DNA from: Rhynchopus sp. YZ270_cl-10
Lineage: Eukaryota > Euglenozoa > Diplonemea > Diplonemida > Diplonemidae
Length of the DNA: 64,000 nucleotides
Assembly: GCA_964035575.1 (NCBI GenBank)
Contig: OZ037833.1
Location: forward strand, 372,001 to 436,000
Direction of reading: 5' to 3'
How positions within the stretch are numbered: position 1 is the first letter of the stretch; each line of letters starts with the position of its first letter. Positions 20,934 to 32,200 of the stretch are shown piece by piece. Both the position numbers and the translations under genes were made by a program. The notes below the pieces were generated by a model. That model saw only the letters and a list, made by a program, of their open reading frames with translations. It was not told where the DNA came from and made no database searches.

Positions 20934-20975
20934 GTTGCAAACGCCTCTGGGACGCAGGCATAAAGCCACCTAAGT
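20934..20975 (+). repeat. Dispersed hairpin cassette, family K
   Basis: GCAAACGCCTCTGGGACGCA then GGC; a close copy is at 35563 and a diverged one at 58889. GCCT and AGGC flank the loop. Confidence 0.65.
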
Positions 20976-21186
20976 GTCTCGCGGGAACTAAAGGGTTATC
21001 GCATTATTGGTCCACAAAACCCGGACATAGTAATCCCGTTCTTCAAATGTATGCTCCACAAATATCTGCTCCACTTCTCAAGTTCTGCCTTGAGACGCTT
21101 GTACTCTGCCGCCAACTGCAAGTTCTGAGTGACGATTTTCGTTCATCCGCATCGCCAAGTTGTGCTCCTCCCATATCTTATGCATA

Positions 21187-22542
21187 TCAGCCTGCAGGTC
21201 TTACTGTGGCCGTGCTGCTGGCTCTGCTGGCTGCGGCACCATCGGCTTCGCCATCATAGCATGCGTCAACTTCTTCTATTCCACTGTCGACAACGATGTG
21301 CACGTTGCGAGGAAGCCGTCCAGACAAAGTGACTGCTTGCATGCCTGAGACGTCAACAGTCGACAACGTCGTGTAATGAGAAAAGAAGCCGTTCCCGATC
21401 GAAGTAACTGCTTTCATGCCTGTGACATCAACAGTCGACAACGATGTGCACTCACGTAAAAAGTCGTCCCCGATCGAAGTGACTGCTTTCATGCCTGTGA
21501 AATCAACAGTCGAAAACATTCTGCAACCAGTTAGGAAGCAGTCCCCGATCGAAGTGACTGCTTTCATGCCTGTGAGGTCAACAGTCGACAACATTGTACA
21601 ACCAGTTAGGAAGAACTGCCCGATCGAAGTGACTGCTTTCATGCCTGTGAAATCAAGAGTCGACAACATCGTGCAACCATGTAAGAACAAGTGCCCGATC
21701 GAAGTGACTGCTTTCATGCCTGCGAGGTCAACAGTCGACAACGTCGTGCAATGAGATAAGAAGCCGTTCCCGATCGAAGTGACTGCTTTCATGCCTGTGA
21801 AATCAACAGTCGACAATGCTGTGCTACATAAGAAGTTGTACCCGATCGAAGTGACTGCTTTCATGCCTGTGAAATCAACAGTCGACAACGCTGCGCAATC
21901 AAGTAAGAAGTGGTTACCGATCGAAGTGACTGCTTGCATGCCTGTGAGATCAACAGTCGACAACGTCGTGCAATGAGATAAGAAGCCGTTCCCGATCGAA
22001 GTGACTGCTTTCATGCCTGCGAGGTCAACAGTCGACAACATTGTACAGTCAGCTAGGAACCCGTGCCCAATCGCGGTGACGAAGGGCAAATTTGGTAGGT
22101 CCAGTGTGGTGTCGCAGTGAGGAAGGGAAGTGTCACGAATGTCATCCACACTCGACACGCAACTGGAACCAATGCACGTTACTGCACTTCCCTCGAAGAA
22201 GTCATCTGGGATCGCAGTCACAACTTCTGCCTGCAGAAGCAAGGAAGCCACCTTCGGATCGGTCACCTCCTTCAACCTTTCATCTGTGATGTCGGTCTCA
22301 CCCAGTGCATGAAGTGCTGCTATGGCCTCGTATTTCGTCGTTTTCGTCAGTACTACTTTGTCCCCAGCACTCAGTTCTGTGATGTCCTCCCCTTCCTCCT
22401 TCCCTCCGAAGCCCATATGAAAGCTGTCTTCGGCCAACCCCGTTGCTGTCGCCACCTTCCGACGCAGGGCCTCCGTTGTGTCATCCTCACCCACCTCGAT
22501 CACATGCTCCGTTTCGTCATACCCCTGTATCGTCACATCCAT
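21187..22542 (-). CDS. Ubiquitin-like domain plus leucine-rich-repeat protein (paralogue 3)
   Basis: 451 residues from the ATG at 22542. The first 63 residues and at least 168 bases of DNA (22542-22375) are identical to paralogues 1 and 2. Ten 25-residue repeats follow (VTSIGNGFLSHCTTLSTVDL-type), one of them a residue short. The protein continues after DSGIEEVDA with an Ala/Ser-rich tail (CYDGEADGAAASRASS...) that paralogue 2 lacks. It lies 16 kb from the other two copies, with unrelated genes between. I infer a protein-binding scaffold of unknown partner. Confidence 0.85.
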   Translation of the reverse strand: MDVTIQGYDETEHVIEVGEDDTTEALRRKVATATGLAEDSFHMGFGGKEEGEDITELSAGDKVVLTKTTKYEAIAALHALGETDITDERLKEVTDPKVASLLLQAEVVTAIPDDFFEGSAVTCIGSSCVSSVDDIRDTSLPHCDTTLDLPNLPFVTAIGHGFLADCTMLSTVDLAGMKAVTSIGNGFLSHCTTLSTVDLTGMQAVTSIGNHFLLDCAALSTVDFTGMKAVTSIGYNFLCSTALSTVDFTGMKAVTSIGNGFLSHCTTLSTVDLAGMKAVTSIGHLFLHGCTMLSTLDFTGMKAVTSIGQFFLTGCTMLSTVDLTGMKAVTSIGDCFLTGCRMFSTVDFTGMKAVTSIGDDFLRECTSLSTVDVTGMKAVTSIGNGFFSHYTTLSTVDVSGMQAVTLSGRLPRNVHIVVDSGIEEVDACYDGEADGAAASRASSTATVRPAG

Positions 22543-23600
22543 TTTTTGTGTGTCTTTCTCTGTTTCACGTTGTGAAAGGCGTGGCGGAGGTGTTTTGTGG
22601 CAATAAAACAAGACAAATCAAAAGTATTTAGCAGTAGGTTTGAGAGCCTCGGAAGCGCTGATCCTTTTCTCTTGAAGAAACCCTGGCCTTGCGCGGAAAA
22701 ACAGGTCACATCACAGAACCGCCAATAAAAAGAAAACTGAAAGCTTAAAAGCTGAATATGCCTCTCGTGTACACATCAAACGTTACTTGTGTCTCTTCGT
22801 CTTGTTAAGTTTCGTGTTGCATGAAGCATCCACACCAGTTCCACAGTGACCTCGTTCTGTACTTCATTATTTACCCCCCACTCCCTCTGTTGCAGGGCCG
22901 GAAAATATATCTGTTTCGCTTGATCAGATCTCGACCGTTTGTTGCAGTGCACGCTTCCACAAGAAAATGGGAGTGTCGGTGGCAGAGCACAAAAGAGTAA
23001 AATGAAAACACATCGGGTGGGGTCTCTGATCTATCTGTGAGGCGTATATATTTCCCCTAACACACCATGTTTGGCCAGGGCCTCTCCAGCGTGTCAGTTG
23101 CAAAAAAAAATAAAATGGGAAGGCACTTTTTTCATCATTATTGTTTGCAATAAAATAACTTTTTTGAACCTTGAAATCGCACCCCACCCCACTTTCCCCC
23201 CACCACGAGGATGCTCTTCGTCACACACAACACAAGAAACTTTCTCCACAGCACATCGCAGGGACGGGAAAAGAAAAAGACAAATGAAGGCAAGATGGGC
23301 CTTCTGAGCCCATCCACCCCCATCTGCTGTTTTCTGTGTGTTGTGGCGTGTTGAGTGCATGCACACTTTTATTTTTTGTCGGTTCTTGCTCTCCCACCAC
23401 CCTTACCACAATAGCTAACACAAAGCTCGCGACTTATCTAAACTTGTCTAAAAAGTTATTTTTTCGTACACTTTCTATTCTACTGAATAGAAGGTATAAT
23501 AGGGTGCACTAAAAACAAAAAAAAAACTACTAAACTATGTCAGATGAATGTACTTCTCTGTGCACACATCATTTTCCACTCTCGTGTCAGAACCAGAAAA
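22543..23600. other. Gene-free region right of LRR paralogue 3
   Basis: It contains a variant family B cassette near 22738-22782 (TGCCTCTCGTGTACACATC) and a family M repeat at 23468-23512 (TTCTATTCTACTGAATAGAA then GGTATAATAGGGTGCAC), repeated at 59931-59972. No convincing reading frame. Confidence 0.5.
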
Positions 23601-23977
23601 GTTTATAAGATGAACCTAAGCCCCTCTGTGCTTAGTCATCTTAGAGAAAACAGTGTTGTGAAGATGCAACCCCGAAACCTAAAACAGAACGTGTCGTTAG
23701 CTAGCTTACAGACCCAGATGATGGGGTGTCTGCGGGGAAGGTGCGTGGTAGTGCAGTCCGTTCCCAGCGTTGCTTGGGAAAGGGGGGGTGCTCACATCAC
23801 AAAGGAAGAAGAGAAAATGAAAAGTTTATAAGATGATCCTAAGCCTCTCTGTGCTTAGTCACACCTTAGAGAAAACAGTTTTGTGAAGATGTACCCAGAA
23901 ACCTTGCTTTGACATCGTATGAGAAAAAAAGAATAGTTTATAAGATGATCCTAAGCCTCTCGTGCTTGGTCACCTCA
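23601..23977 (+). repeat. Cluster of three family B hairpin cassettes
   Basis: Copies at 23601-23646, 23824-23870 and 23936-23977 share GTTTATAAGATGA(T/A)CCTAAG, a C/T-rich loop with CCTCT, and CTTAGTCA or CTTGGTCA. They are spaced 223 and 112 bases apart, unlike a strict tandem repeat. The sequence between the first two looks unrelated. Confidence 0.8.
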
Positions 23978-24462
23978 AAAAAGGGGGAGAAATAGCGCTA
24001 CATTGATGTGTTTTTAAATGTTTTCAGAAAAACGTTTATATTTTTTCGACGGTAATTATGTCCCTGCCCTTTGCCCCAATACGTTTCTTTTTTTAGTCTA
24101 ATTTTGGGTTAGCTTTCGTTGAAATTTAAAGCAGAAAAAAAAAATAAATCTTTGCACCCCACCTCCCACACCCCTTTCGAACACCACAACTTTTTTGTAG
24201 TCTTTTCTGGTCATATCTTTTGTTTTTATTTCATTTTTTTTCAAAAAAAAAACCTGCTTTTGTAATTAGTGTCGACACCCCGAGGAGCCACTATACAAAA
24301 AAAAAAAAAAACGCTATTTGCTCTTCACTGCAGATGAAAACGATCATCGTCTCTCAGGGATTTACTATTATTACTTCACCTTCTTTCCCTTGCTACACGC
24401 TATTCAGTTCTCTTTCAAAGGATCAATGTCCTCTCCCCTTACTCCCCCCTCCCCCTCCCTCC
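23978..24462. other. AT-rich 3' flank of the kinase gene
   Basis: No reading frame. A degenerate family A cassette is visible near 24262-24296 (GTCGACACCCCGAGGAGCCA). Confidence 0.4.
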
Positions 24463-27326
24463 TTATCGGTTGAAACCGCATTTTTCATCATTGTCTCGTT
24501 TATATGAGATTTTGGGTGTATGCCGTACTGTGGGGATCTTAACAGAGGAGCTACCAGAAGAGGAGAGGGGCCCTTCGTCGTGCCCATGGCCTTTTCGTTG
24601 GTGGCGACTTCGGCTTGCGCTTTTTCTGTCAACTGCGTCTTGGGCGCGTTTTCCTGCGCGTTTGTGGGGGTAGTCAAGCTCCGCCATGTCATCACTCAAT
24701 GAGATCGGCAGGCTTTCCGCAACCACATCATGTCCAACGTTATCGATTGCATCCTGAAAATACCCCTCCAAATTCAGTTCTAACCTCTCAAGAAAATCAC
24801 GCCATTCTTTTAACGCGTCGTACAGCCTCTTTAATTTGAAAAGCTTGCTTTGATCTTCAGGGGACAAAGCATGAGTGGGGTCCTTCTTCGCCGCAGCAGG
24901 CTGCAAAGCGGCAGGTACCCCTGCAGCAGGAAGTTTCCCCAAGGCAATAGGCGGAATCGATTCCGGCGATGTTTGTGGACTCCGTACTGTTATCGTGCAA
25001 AGTGCAGGGGAAGGGGGTGTCGAAGAGAGTGTGGAAGAGGCCTGCGGGTAATGGCCAAATCGTTGTTTCGCAGTGAAATCTCCACGGTAGCTGTTATGTT
25101 GGGAACCACGGAAGGTTTTTCGGGTTGTTCTGGCTGGGGTATGTTGGCATGTATCGGGTGTGGCAGAGCGTGCGGTTTCGGTCTTGAGAATACCACAGCG
25201 GCGCCGACTGGCGCGGAATTTATCGAAATTTGGCAAATAGCAGTCGTCTTTAACTGGAACCGTTCCTGCCCCAGGGAGGCTTGAGACAACGATAGGTCGA
25301 CCGCTCTCTGCGGCTTCGGATTTGCTGTTGAAGTATCGCCCCAGAGTTCGCAGCGCAGTGGTGCACCATTGAGTGTAATCAGCAGGTTCTGCGTCGTGCT
25401 TGAGAGGGGTAAGTTTTACGACAGAAAGGTATTGTGAGACTTTGTCAGATTCCACCTTCGGTTGCGTAAGGCTTTGCAGTGCCAGCACAAAAGGCGTGAG
25501 AGGGTTTCGCGCGGCAACCTCCGGATCGTCCGAACAAAAGCATTTCAACGAATTTCCTTCTTTTCCGAAGGGTTGGAGAAGGGTCTGGATATCTGCTTTG
25601 ATTTCGTGTGGTTTGGGTCGGTCATCAGCTTTGAAACGCATACATCTCGCGAGAAGAACCGAAAACCCATCACTCAACGTCAATGGCACCGCAAACGAGG
25701 CAATACATATATTGCTGTCCACATCAGATCGAACCTCATCCTTAAGCATAAAAGAAGGCCAGGGACCTTCTTGGTTTGGGGTGGCAAGAACCAGCATGGT
25801 GAGGGCAAGCGACCACACATCAGCAGCACCTGTCACAGACCCAGCACCTTCGTCATCATCTAGGCCCATTGGAGGGCTGAGTGAGTCGAGACCGTCCAAT
25901 CCTGACGCAGTGTCCATCAACGAAGCGTTTGAAGCGAGCTCTGGTGCACGAAACCGCAGAGTGGTCAACCCACCTCCACTAACGCGAAACTCTCGTGACG
26001 AACCCGACATGGTTCTGCCAAAGGTGCTGTCCAAAGGTACAAACGCAGACGGCGCGCAAAACCCATCGTCATCCCCAGCAACGTCGCTCGCGATAGACCC
26101 ATACTTCGGAAGGCCAATCTTTTCCCCACGCTTTGAAGTCCCAAAGTCCGCAAACTTAATATACCCTTCGCGGGAGACAAGAATATTTGAAGGTTTGATG
26201 TCATTATGCAGAATACAGTAAGACCCAAGACGTTGCAAAGCGCAGGCAAGCTGTTTGAAAATGTACAACACGATCGCCTCTGGGAGAACGCCGTGGGTGT
26301 GCGAAGAGTCTCTGTTTTTTTTGTTTTTTTTGAGAAATTCACAACAAAAAATACATACGTAATAGGCGACTCCTTTGGTTGACTGCATCCACATTGCCGT
26401 CGCATATTCAGTGGATGTGTATGAACGTAGCGCGCGCCTTTACTCTGCTGGACGTACCCTGGAGAGAGGCTGGTTGCTACCATGGTGATGGCCAAGGCGG
26501 CTACGTAGAGAGCGGAGCAACGGTCGTTTTTCATGACTTCTTCTGCAGTGCTTGCGGCCATTGAATCTGAGCTGCGCCCGAGAAATGCACTCCGAGTTGG
26601 AAACTTTGCAACAATCTTATTCAACACCCTCTGATCAATCAACGACGCCAGCCGCCTCAACTGATCCAGGTTAAAATCCATATGCTCCATGACAAACTCG
26701 ACACTCCCGGCACTCCGTTTCGCTGGAGAGCTTGGGGCTGATGGGGAACCCGGTACCCCTCCACTCTCCATTGAGAATGTACCAGGGGGTGATGCGAAAA
26801 CCCCGCTCCGCCCGGTACGTGCCGGATTGAGTCTGGCGCAGTAGAGTTTGACAATGTGGTGGATGCTGCTCTGATAGTGTTGTCTATGGAACTCACCCTG
26901 GATGGCGCTGGCGATGAGTTGTGTCATTTCTTCGGAGGGGAGTCGTACAGAGACTGGCGCGCTGGTTTTTTCGCATCGGTCGAGATTGACTTCTTTGCGA
27001 ACAAAGAAGACCGGAACAGTGGGAAGTTTTTGAAAATGTCTTGGTCCCTGAAATTTGTAGACCACCCCTTGCGCGCCGCCTCCGATGTAGTCTTCGCGGT
27101 CGCGCGCCTTATCCATCGCGTTGAAGAGACATTGGGAGCAGCCGCGTTCCGCGCAATTCTCTCGGTGGACTGCTTCCTTCGTGCGTTCGGTGGTGTTAGG
27201 CTGGACAATGGTCATGCCTTCTTCGGTGATGACAAAGGTGCCTTTTTCTTGGTCGCGAACCTCAATCTGCTCTGGTGTGACGTGGACGCACCCGGAGCTC
27301 CACGCGGTTGTATCGAGTGTAGGCAT
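24463..27326 (-). CDS. Protein kinase with long inserts and C-terminal extension (two exons)
   Basis: Exon 1 is 27326-26458, intron 26457-26312 (GTACGT...AAACAG), exon 2 26311-24463; about 905 residues. Kinase landmarks in order: glycine loop IGGGAQGVVYKF (about 81-92), beta-3 Lys in VRKEV (111), FVMEHMDFNLDQL hinge, catalytic loop HNDIKPSNIL (about 325), ADFG (343-346), RAPELAS (about 411), and GAADVWSLALTML. HND replaces HRD, so it is a non-RD kinase; all catalytic residues seem present. The loop between DFG and APE is unusually long, about 65 residues. The Pro/Ser-rich tail shows no other domain. An upstream in-frame ATG at 27380 exists, but a long pyrimidine tract ends there, so I prefer 27326. 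Substrate and pathway unknown. Confidence 0.87.
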
Positions 27327-27450
27327 TTGCGTCAGAGCAGCAGGCTTCGGCGCTTTCCTCCTTGTCCTATCACCCCTCATGATCGGAACGGATGATTCAT
27401 GAAAAAGGGGAGGGAAAATGGGTAAAAAGAGAAAAGAAAAAAGAAGAAGA

Positions 27451-27487
27451 GTTTAAAGGATGAACCTAAGCCTCTCTCTGTGCTTTA
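27451..27487 (+). repeat. Dispersed hairpin cassette, family B (just upstream of the kinase)
   Basis: GTTTAAAGGATGAACCTAAG then CCTCTCTCTGTGCTTTA, a diverged copy lying next to the kinase leader. Confidence 0.6.
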
Positions 27488-27824
27488 AATGGTTGGTTCT
27501 CGGTGTTTGGTCTAAAAAGGGGGTAGAAAGGTGGGCAAAGAGGGGGACGTTCAGTGTATTTGTGGAAGGGGTTTTTAATTGATTTTGGTTGGTTCTGTAT
27601 AGTGGTTGCTTGGGTTTTTAAGAGGAGGGGTTTTATATTATGTTTGTTGGGCATCTTCTGAATGCGCAGAACGTACGTGGAGGAGAGTGTGGAGGGTTTT
27701 GCTAACACGTACTAGATATTGTCCCCCCGGCACTTTTTCCCCCAAGGGGGGGCAATTTCACGGGGATACACAGATGGACACCTAACCGACTTGGCATATA
27801 TGCACGACAACGCGGCAAAAAACA

Positions 27825-28367
27825 ATGCGCACGGTGGATGAAGTGGATGAAATTCTGGTACATCGAACAAAACTGCGTCATTGGTTCGGTGCAATGCGCT
27901 CGTCGAAGCTGCAAAATAAGGAAGCAGTAATCGCTACTGAGCTGAAGAAGCCTGTCCTTCAGTACCCGGGTGAGCACCTGATTCTCTGGTCTGCGGCCTA
28001 CCTCTCTGAGACAGTTGTCGCAAGCACGAATATCGATGTGTCCTGCAAGGCCCTGGAGGGCGAGGATCCAGGTCTCGCTGCAACCCTGAAAGACCCGCAT
28101 TTTCGTCTGATGAACGAGATGTTGAGGGACGTGTGGTCGGAGTTGAGCACGACAAGCCAATCCCTTCAACGAATGGACTTGACAGTGACCACTGGTGAAC
28201 AGTGTCTTGCGCGCTGTCACAACAACTTGCTGGTGAGAGCTGTTACTCCTGGTGCGTATGAAGCTTTGTATCTTGCATCACCGAGTGTACCTGCCTCTGT
28301 CCGCGAAGAATGCCTGTCTCGTGATCGCCAGAGACCTCAAAAAAAGATGGACTGCGTGGGGGGCTAA
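27825..28367 (+). CDS. Hypothetical protein on the opposite strand
   Basis: The ATG at 27825 opens 180 codons of good composition: an acidic start (MRTVDEVDEILVHRTKLRHW) and amphipathic stretches around FRLMNEMLRDVWSELSTTSQ. It is the only sizeable plus-strand candidate among co-directional minus-strand genes. Near its end (about 28300) a second overlapping plus-strand frame also reads protein-like (CLVIARDLKKRWTAWGAKPM), so an intron or a frameshift may lie there. No domain recognised. It could be a host gene or an element-borne ORF. The minus-strand frame over the same bases is Cys/His/Arg-rich and looks like a shadow. Confidence 0.5.
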   Translation: MRTVDEVDEILVHRTKLRHWFGAMRSSKLQNKEAVIATELKKPVLQYPGEHLILWSAAYLSETVVASTNIDVSCKALEGEDPGLAATLKDPHFRLMNEMLRDVWSELSTTSQSLQRMDLTVTTGEQCLARCHNNLLVRAVTPGAYEALYLASPSVPASVREECLSRDRQRPQKKMDCVGG

Positions 28368-28414
28368 GCCTATGGCGGGAGTGTTGGGGGCACTGGCCGT
28401 GACCGATTTTAGCG

Positions 28415-28485
28415 CCGATACCTTTGGTACAAATGACAGGGTGTACCAGGGGGGTGGAACCCTACCTATGCAGTCCTACAATCCC
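28415..28485 (+). repeat. Dispersed hairpin cassette, family J
   Basis: TACCTTTGGTACAAATGACA, later GTACCAGGGGGGTGGA and TATGCAGTCCTACA; GTACC and GGTAC can pair. Copies at 33172, 36042 and 60030. Confidence 0.65.
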
Positions 28486-28781
28486 AAAACATAAAAAAAG
28501 GGGAAATTTTTGGGGGAAGAGCAGGGGGAGGGAGGGAGGGAAGATCTTTTTTTTCTTTGTTCCAATTTCTGGAAATTCTGGATAGTACTCCAGGTTTTTC
28601 CTATTCTATCTACAGTGTGTCGCAATATTACGGGTTTCTACCAAAATCCCCGCCGTATTTTCTATGATTTCTTGTCGCTGTGGCATCCATGTCGGAACGT
28701 CAGCTCAAAAAAGGAAAAGAAAAGAAACGGGGAGAAGAGTGTACTACCACAGAGTTCTATTTATTTATTTTTGTTTTTTTT

Positions 28782-28829
28782 GAAAACTTGGTTGTATTAG
28801 TGTAGCCACCCTAGAGTGTGCTCTACTAT
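28782..28829 (+). repeat. Dispersed hairpin cassette, family A
   Basis: GAAAACTTGGTTGTATTAGT then GTAGCCACCCTAGAGTGTGC and TCTACTA. TAGTG/TAGTA-type arms can pair. Near-identical copy at 61261. Confidence 0.75.
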
Positions 28830-29290
28830 GATTTTTTTTTGAAAATGTGCAAATTCGAGGGAAAATATCTAAAAAGACGGTAAGGTACAAACCTAATTCT
28901 GTAGTGCAGAATTTGGTTTCCGCAAGTTTGTTGTCAATCAAAATGGAGTCTAAAATTTATTGTCGGGTATATCTTTTTCTTTGTGTTTTCTTTTTTTTTT
29001 CTTAGCTTGATTTTCAAATTCTCTAAGAGCGCTCTAAAGGAAGGCTTTACTATCTCACCCTACTAGGGTGAACACTGAGGACAGGTTTGGACATTTCCAT
29101 CCGAGGGATTACTCACAAAAAAAAACAACTGATTTCTAAAATCCGCAGTTCTAAAAAAATCAACCCTAGCAACAACCCTCCATAAAGCATACTCTACAGA
29201 AGGGAAGCGTCACAAAATATTTAAAAAAAAAAAAACTTGAAAATACAAAAATCCCTCGGATCGATTTTGTACCTAAACCAACCGTATTCT
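28830..29290. other. Gene-free 3' flank of the coiled-coil gene
   Basis: AT-rich with one clear local hairpin (AAACCTAATTCTG ... CAGAATTTGGTTT, 28891-28921). No reading frame. Confidence 0.4.
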
Positions 29291-32200
29291 CTATGCCCAG
29301 TGCTGTTGGTGTGTCATGGGCTGTTGTTGCGCTTCGCCGAAGGGTGTTACTTGAACTTGCTGTGGTCCGCCTGAAGGCATCTGTTCAGCGGGGCGTTCCC
29401 CCCACTGGCTCATCCGGACAGGCGGGCTGGTGGACGACACACCTCCAGTGGGTATGCCACTCTCAGAACGTGACGGCAACATATCCCGAGGTGTACCACC
29501 ACCACCCAAACCGTTCACCAGGTTCCCTACGACCGGGTTGTCTACCTGCAAAAAGAGAAAAGAAAATATGACAAAATCGGGAAAGTTTTGAGCTCTGCAT
29601 CGATGACAGAAAAGTTTATAAGATGATCCTAAGCCTCTCACCTTAGGATAATATTTACCCCATCGATAAATTCAGAACGCATGCGTTCTGGGTCCATAAC
29701 GTAGACCTATATTACCTTTTCTTTGTACGAAAATGCAGAGAAATGCCCCTGCGTTGAGCTTTCTTTAAATTTTTTTAGAACTATTTATTGGGGTGAAAAT
29801 AAACGCACTTTTTTCACACGAGTTTTGCTTGCCAAAACAAGGTAGGAATTTTATTCGCAGAGGCCTAGGGGTAAGCCAAAGGAGTGCCACTTTTGCGCGT
29901 ATTTCTACGAACTGCGGGATGAGAACAAAACGGGGAGCACACTATGGACGACCTACAGTAAGCTAAACAAACACTTAAGAACGTATATAATGAGAAGTTG
30001 CAGGACTGGCCCCGCCTGACGTCCTTACTGAAGGGATTTTCCAGGGATGAGGTGCCGAAGCAAAGTTTGAACGATTTGAAGGGGTTCTTGACAGACGAAA
30101 GCAAGGAGACACACTTCTGGGTGCTGCGCAAGGCGATGATGGCTGTGCAATTCACGGACTGCGGAGCAAAGAAGTCATCAACATCCGCTTCGAAGACGTA
30201 CAAGACACGGGGAGCGCCCTTCCCAAGCCCAGTAATCCAAAAAATAAACTAGCACGCCCACCGACCACGAAAAAAAGTTGGCCCACCCTTAAATAAAAAA
30301 CCCCCCATACCACAAGCATCGTCTTCAGCCTCTTTGTCATATCATTTAGACGGTGCTGGTAGCTGCCTTCTCTTTGTGCGGCACCACCACCACCGCCACC
30401 ACCTCCTCCTCCCCCACCCCCACGCTCCCCTCCGTGTGTCGCAGCAGGAGACCAATGCTGTGCCACCCTCCTCGGCGCAACCCGTGGAGGTGTCCCCATA
30501 CGCTCGGACTGGTGCACCAGGAACGAATCCGCCCCGAGGTTCGCTGAGGTGTTGTTTGCGGGCGGGGCGTGCATGAAGCTGCCTTCGTGGGATACGGGGG
30601 GGACGTACCCGGGGGCTGGCTGCTGTACTGGGAGAATCGCAGAGGTATCGTGTATTGTGGACACACCAGACACATCTTCCGGGCTTCGTCGTCGCGGCGG
30701 GGACAGCCCCCTGGCTGCGGCACCACGCCGCACACTGCTTGTTGGGAGGTCAAAGTTGAGGACCTTAGCGGTTTCCACTGGCAGGCTAGCATCGTGCGCC
30801 CCTGCCTTTAGCATGGCGGTGAGCTCTTGGCTGCGTTTGCTGATGAAATCCTTTTTCGCTGCGGCTTCCTCCTTGACCTTTGCTTGCCCTGCAGCCACAT
30901 CCCCGTCTTCTTTGTTGAGGAGGATGGTCCTGTAGTAGGTCGCTTCTTTGCTGCTTTTGCGTTCCATTTCCTCGGTTTTGCGTAGTGTTGCTGTGGTGCT
31001 CTCGAGAACGGCGTTGAGGTCCTTTATGTCTTCTTCGTTCTGCCGTATTCTCGCTTTGAGCTCCGCTGCAGCTTGGTGTGCTGCAGTGAGATCGCGGTCT
31101 TTTTGGCGGAGCGTCAGGTTTGCTTCTGAAAGCGAGGTCTGCAGTGCAGAATGCTCGCCTTGAAGGGTGTTTAGCGCCGCATCCACCTCAGACACCTGAT
31201 CGGTGAGGAGTTGCAACGTTTTGTCCTTTTCTATGCGAACAGCGTGGAGCTTGTTGACTTCGTTGGTGAAACGCTCTTCGTTGACCTGCATCTGGCGGAG
31301 GTCCTGCTCCAGGGTGAGGATCGATCCTGCCTTGTCGTCTGTCTCGACGAGACCTTGGGAGACCAAGGCGGCCAGGCGGGAGAGCTCTTCGCTGTCGCGT
31401 TCGCGGAGGGCTTCGGCGCGTTCCTTTGCGTCGGCGAGTCTGAGGATCTCCTTGGTGCTTTCGGCAGCACGGCGGCGAAGTTCGTTGCCTTCGTCGGTGA
31501 GGGTGTCGAGCTTGACCTGAGGGAGGAGGAGGAGGAGGAGGTGGTGGAGTAATAAATACTCTGTGCTGATATTTTTATTACTGCAATACGCTCCCACTGA
31601 CTATCTGGCAGTGAAGAGGAAACCTCTTTGAGGCCAAAAAGAGAGTGCACATAGAGGGGCATGAACCCTCCTCCCGAAAATGAACTGAAACAGTAAAAAA
31701 ACGCGAAGGTAGAATTTTTCATTCCAAAAAAAAAAAACTCCAATATGGGAAGTTTTTTTGGGGGGTTCAGGTAGGCTTCAAGACTGTCATACCTGCATCG
31801 TATTGACCTCCCCTTCACTGTCGCGGATGAGGCCCAACAGCCGCGTCTCTGTTGCCGCAATGTGTGTCTGCGCCGCTTCGATCCCTTTCTGCATTTGCCC
31901 AAGCTTTTCGTCCTTCAGCTGCAAATCCTCATGCTGCACATCTCTCACCAGCTCTGCAGCCTCGAGCAGTCCTTGCAGCTCTTGCACCTTCTGGCATGCG
32001 TCATCGCGCCCTGCCTCCACTGCATCTACAGCACTGCGCACCTGCCCCCACTCCGCCACAACACGCTTCGCCACCTCTTGCAGCGACACCGTGAACGCAC
32101 CGAGCAGTCTGTACTGGTCCTCCACCGGCTCTGTCACCACCGGAACGGATACTTCCTTGAGGACCTCGTTGTCGCCGTTGAACGCATGCATCTCCTTCAG

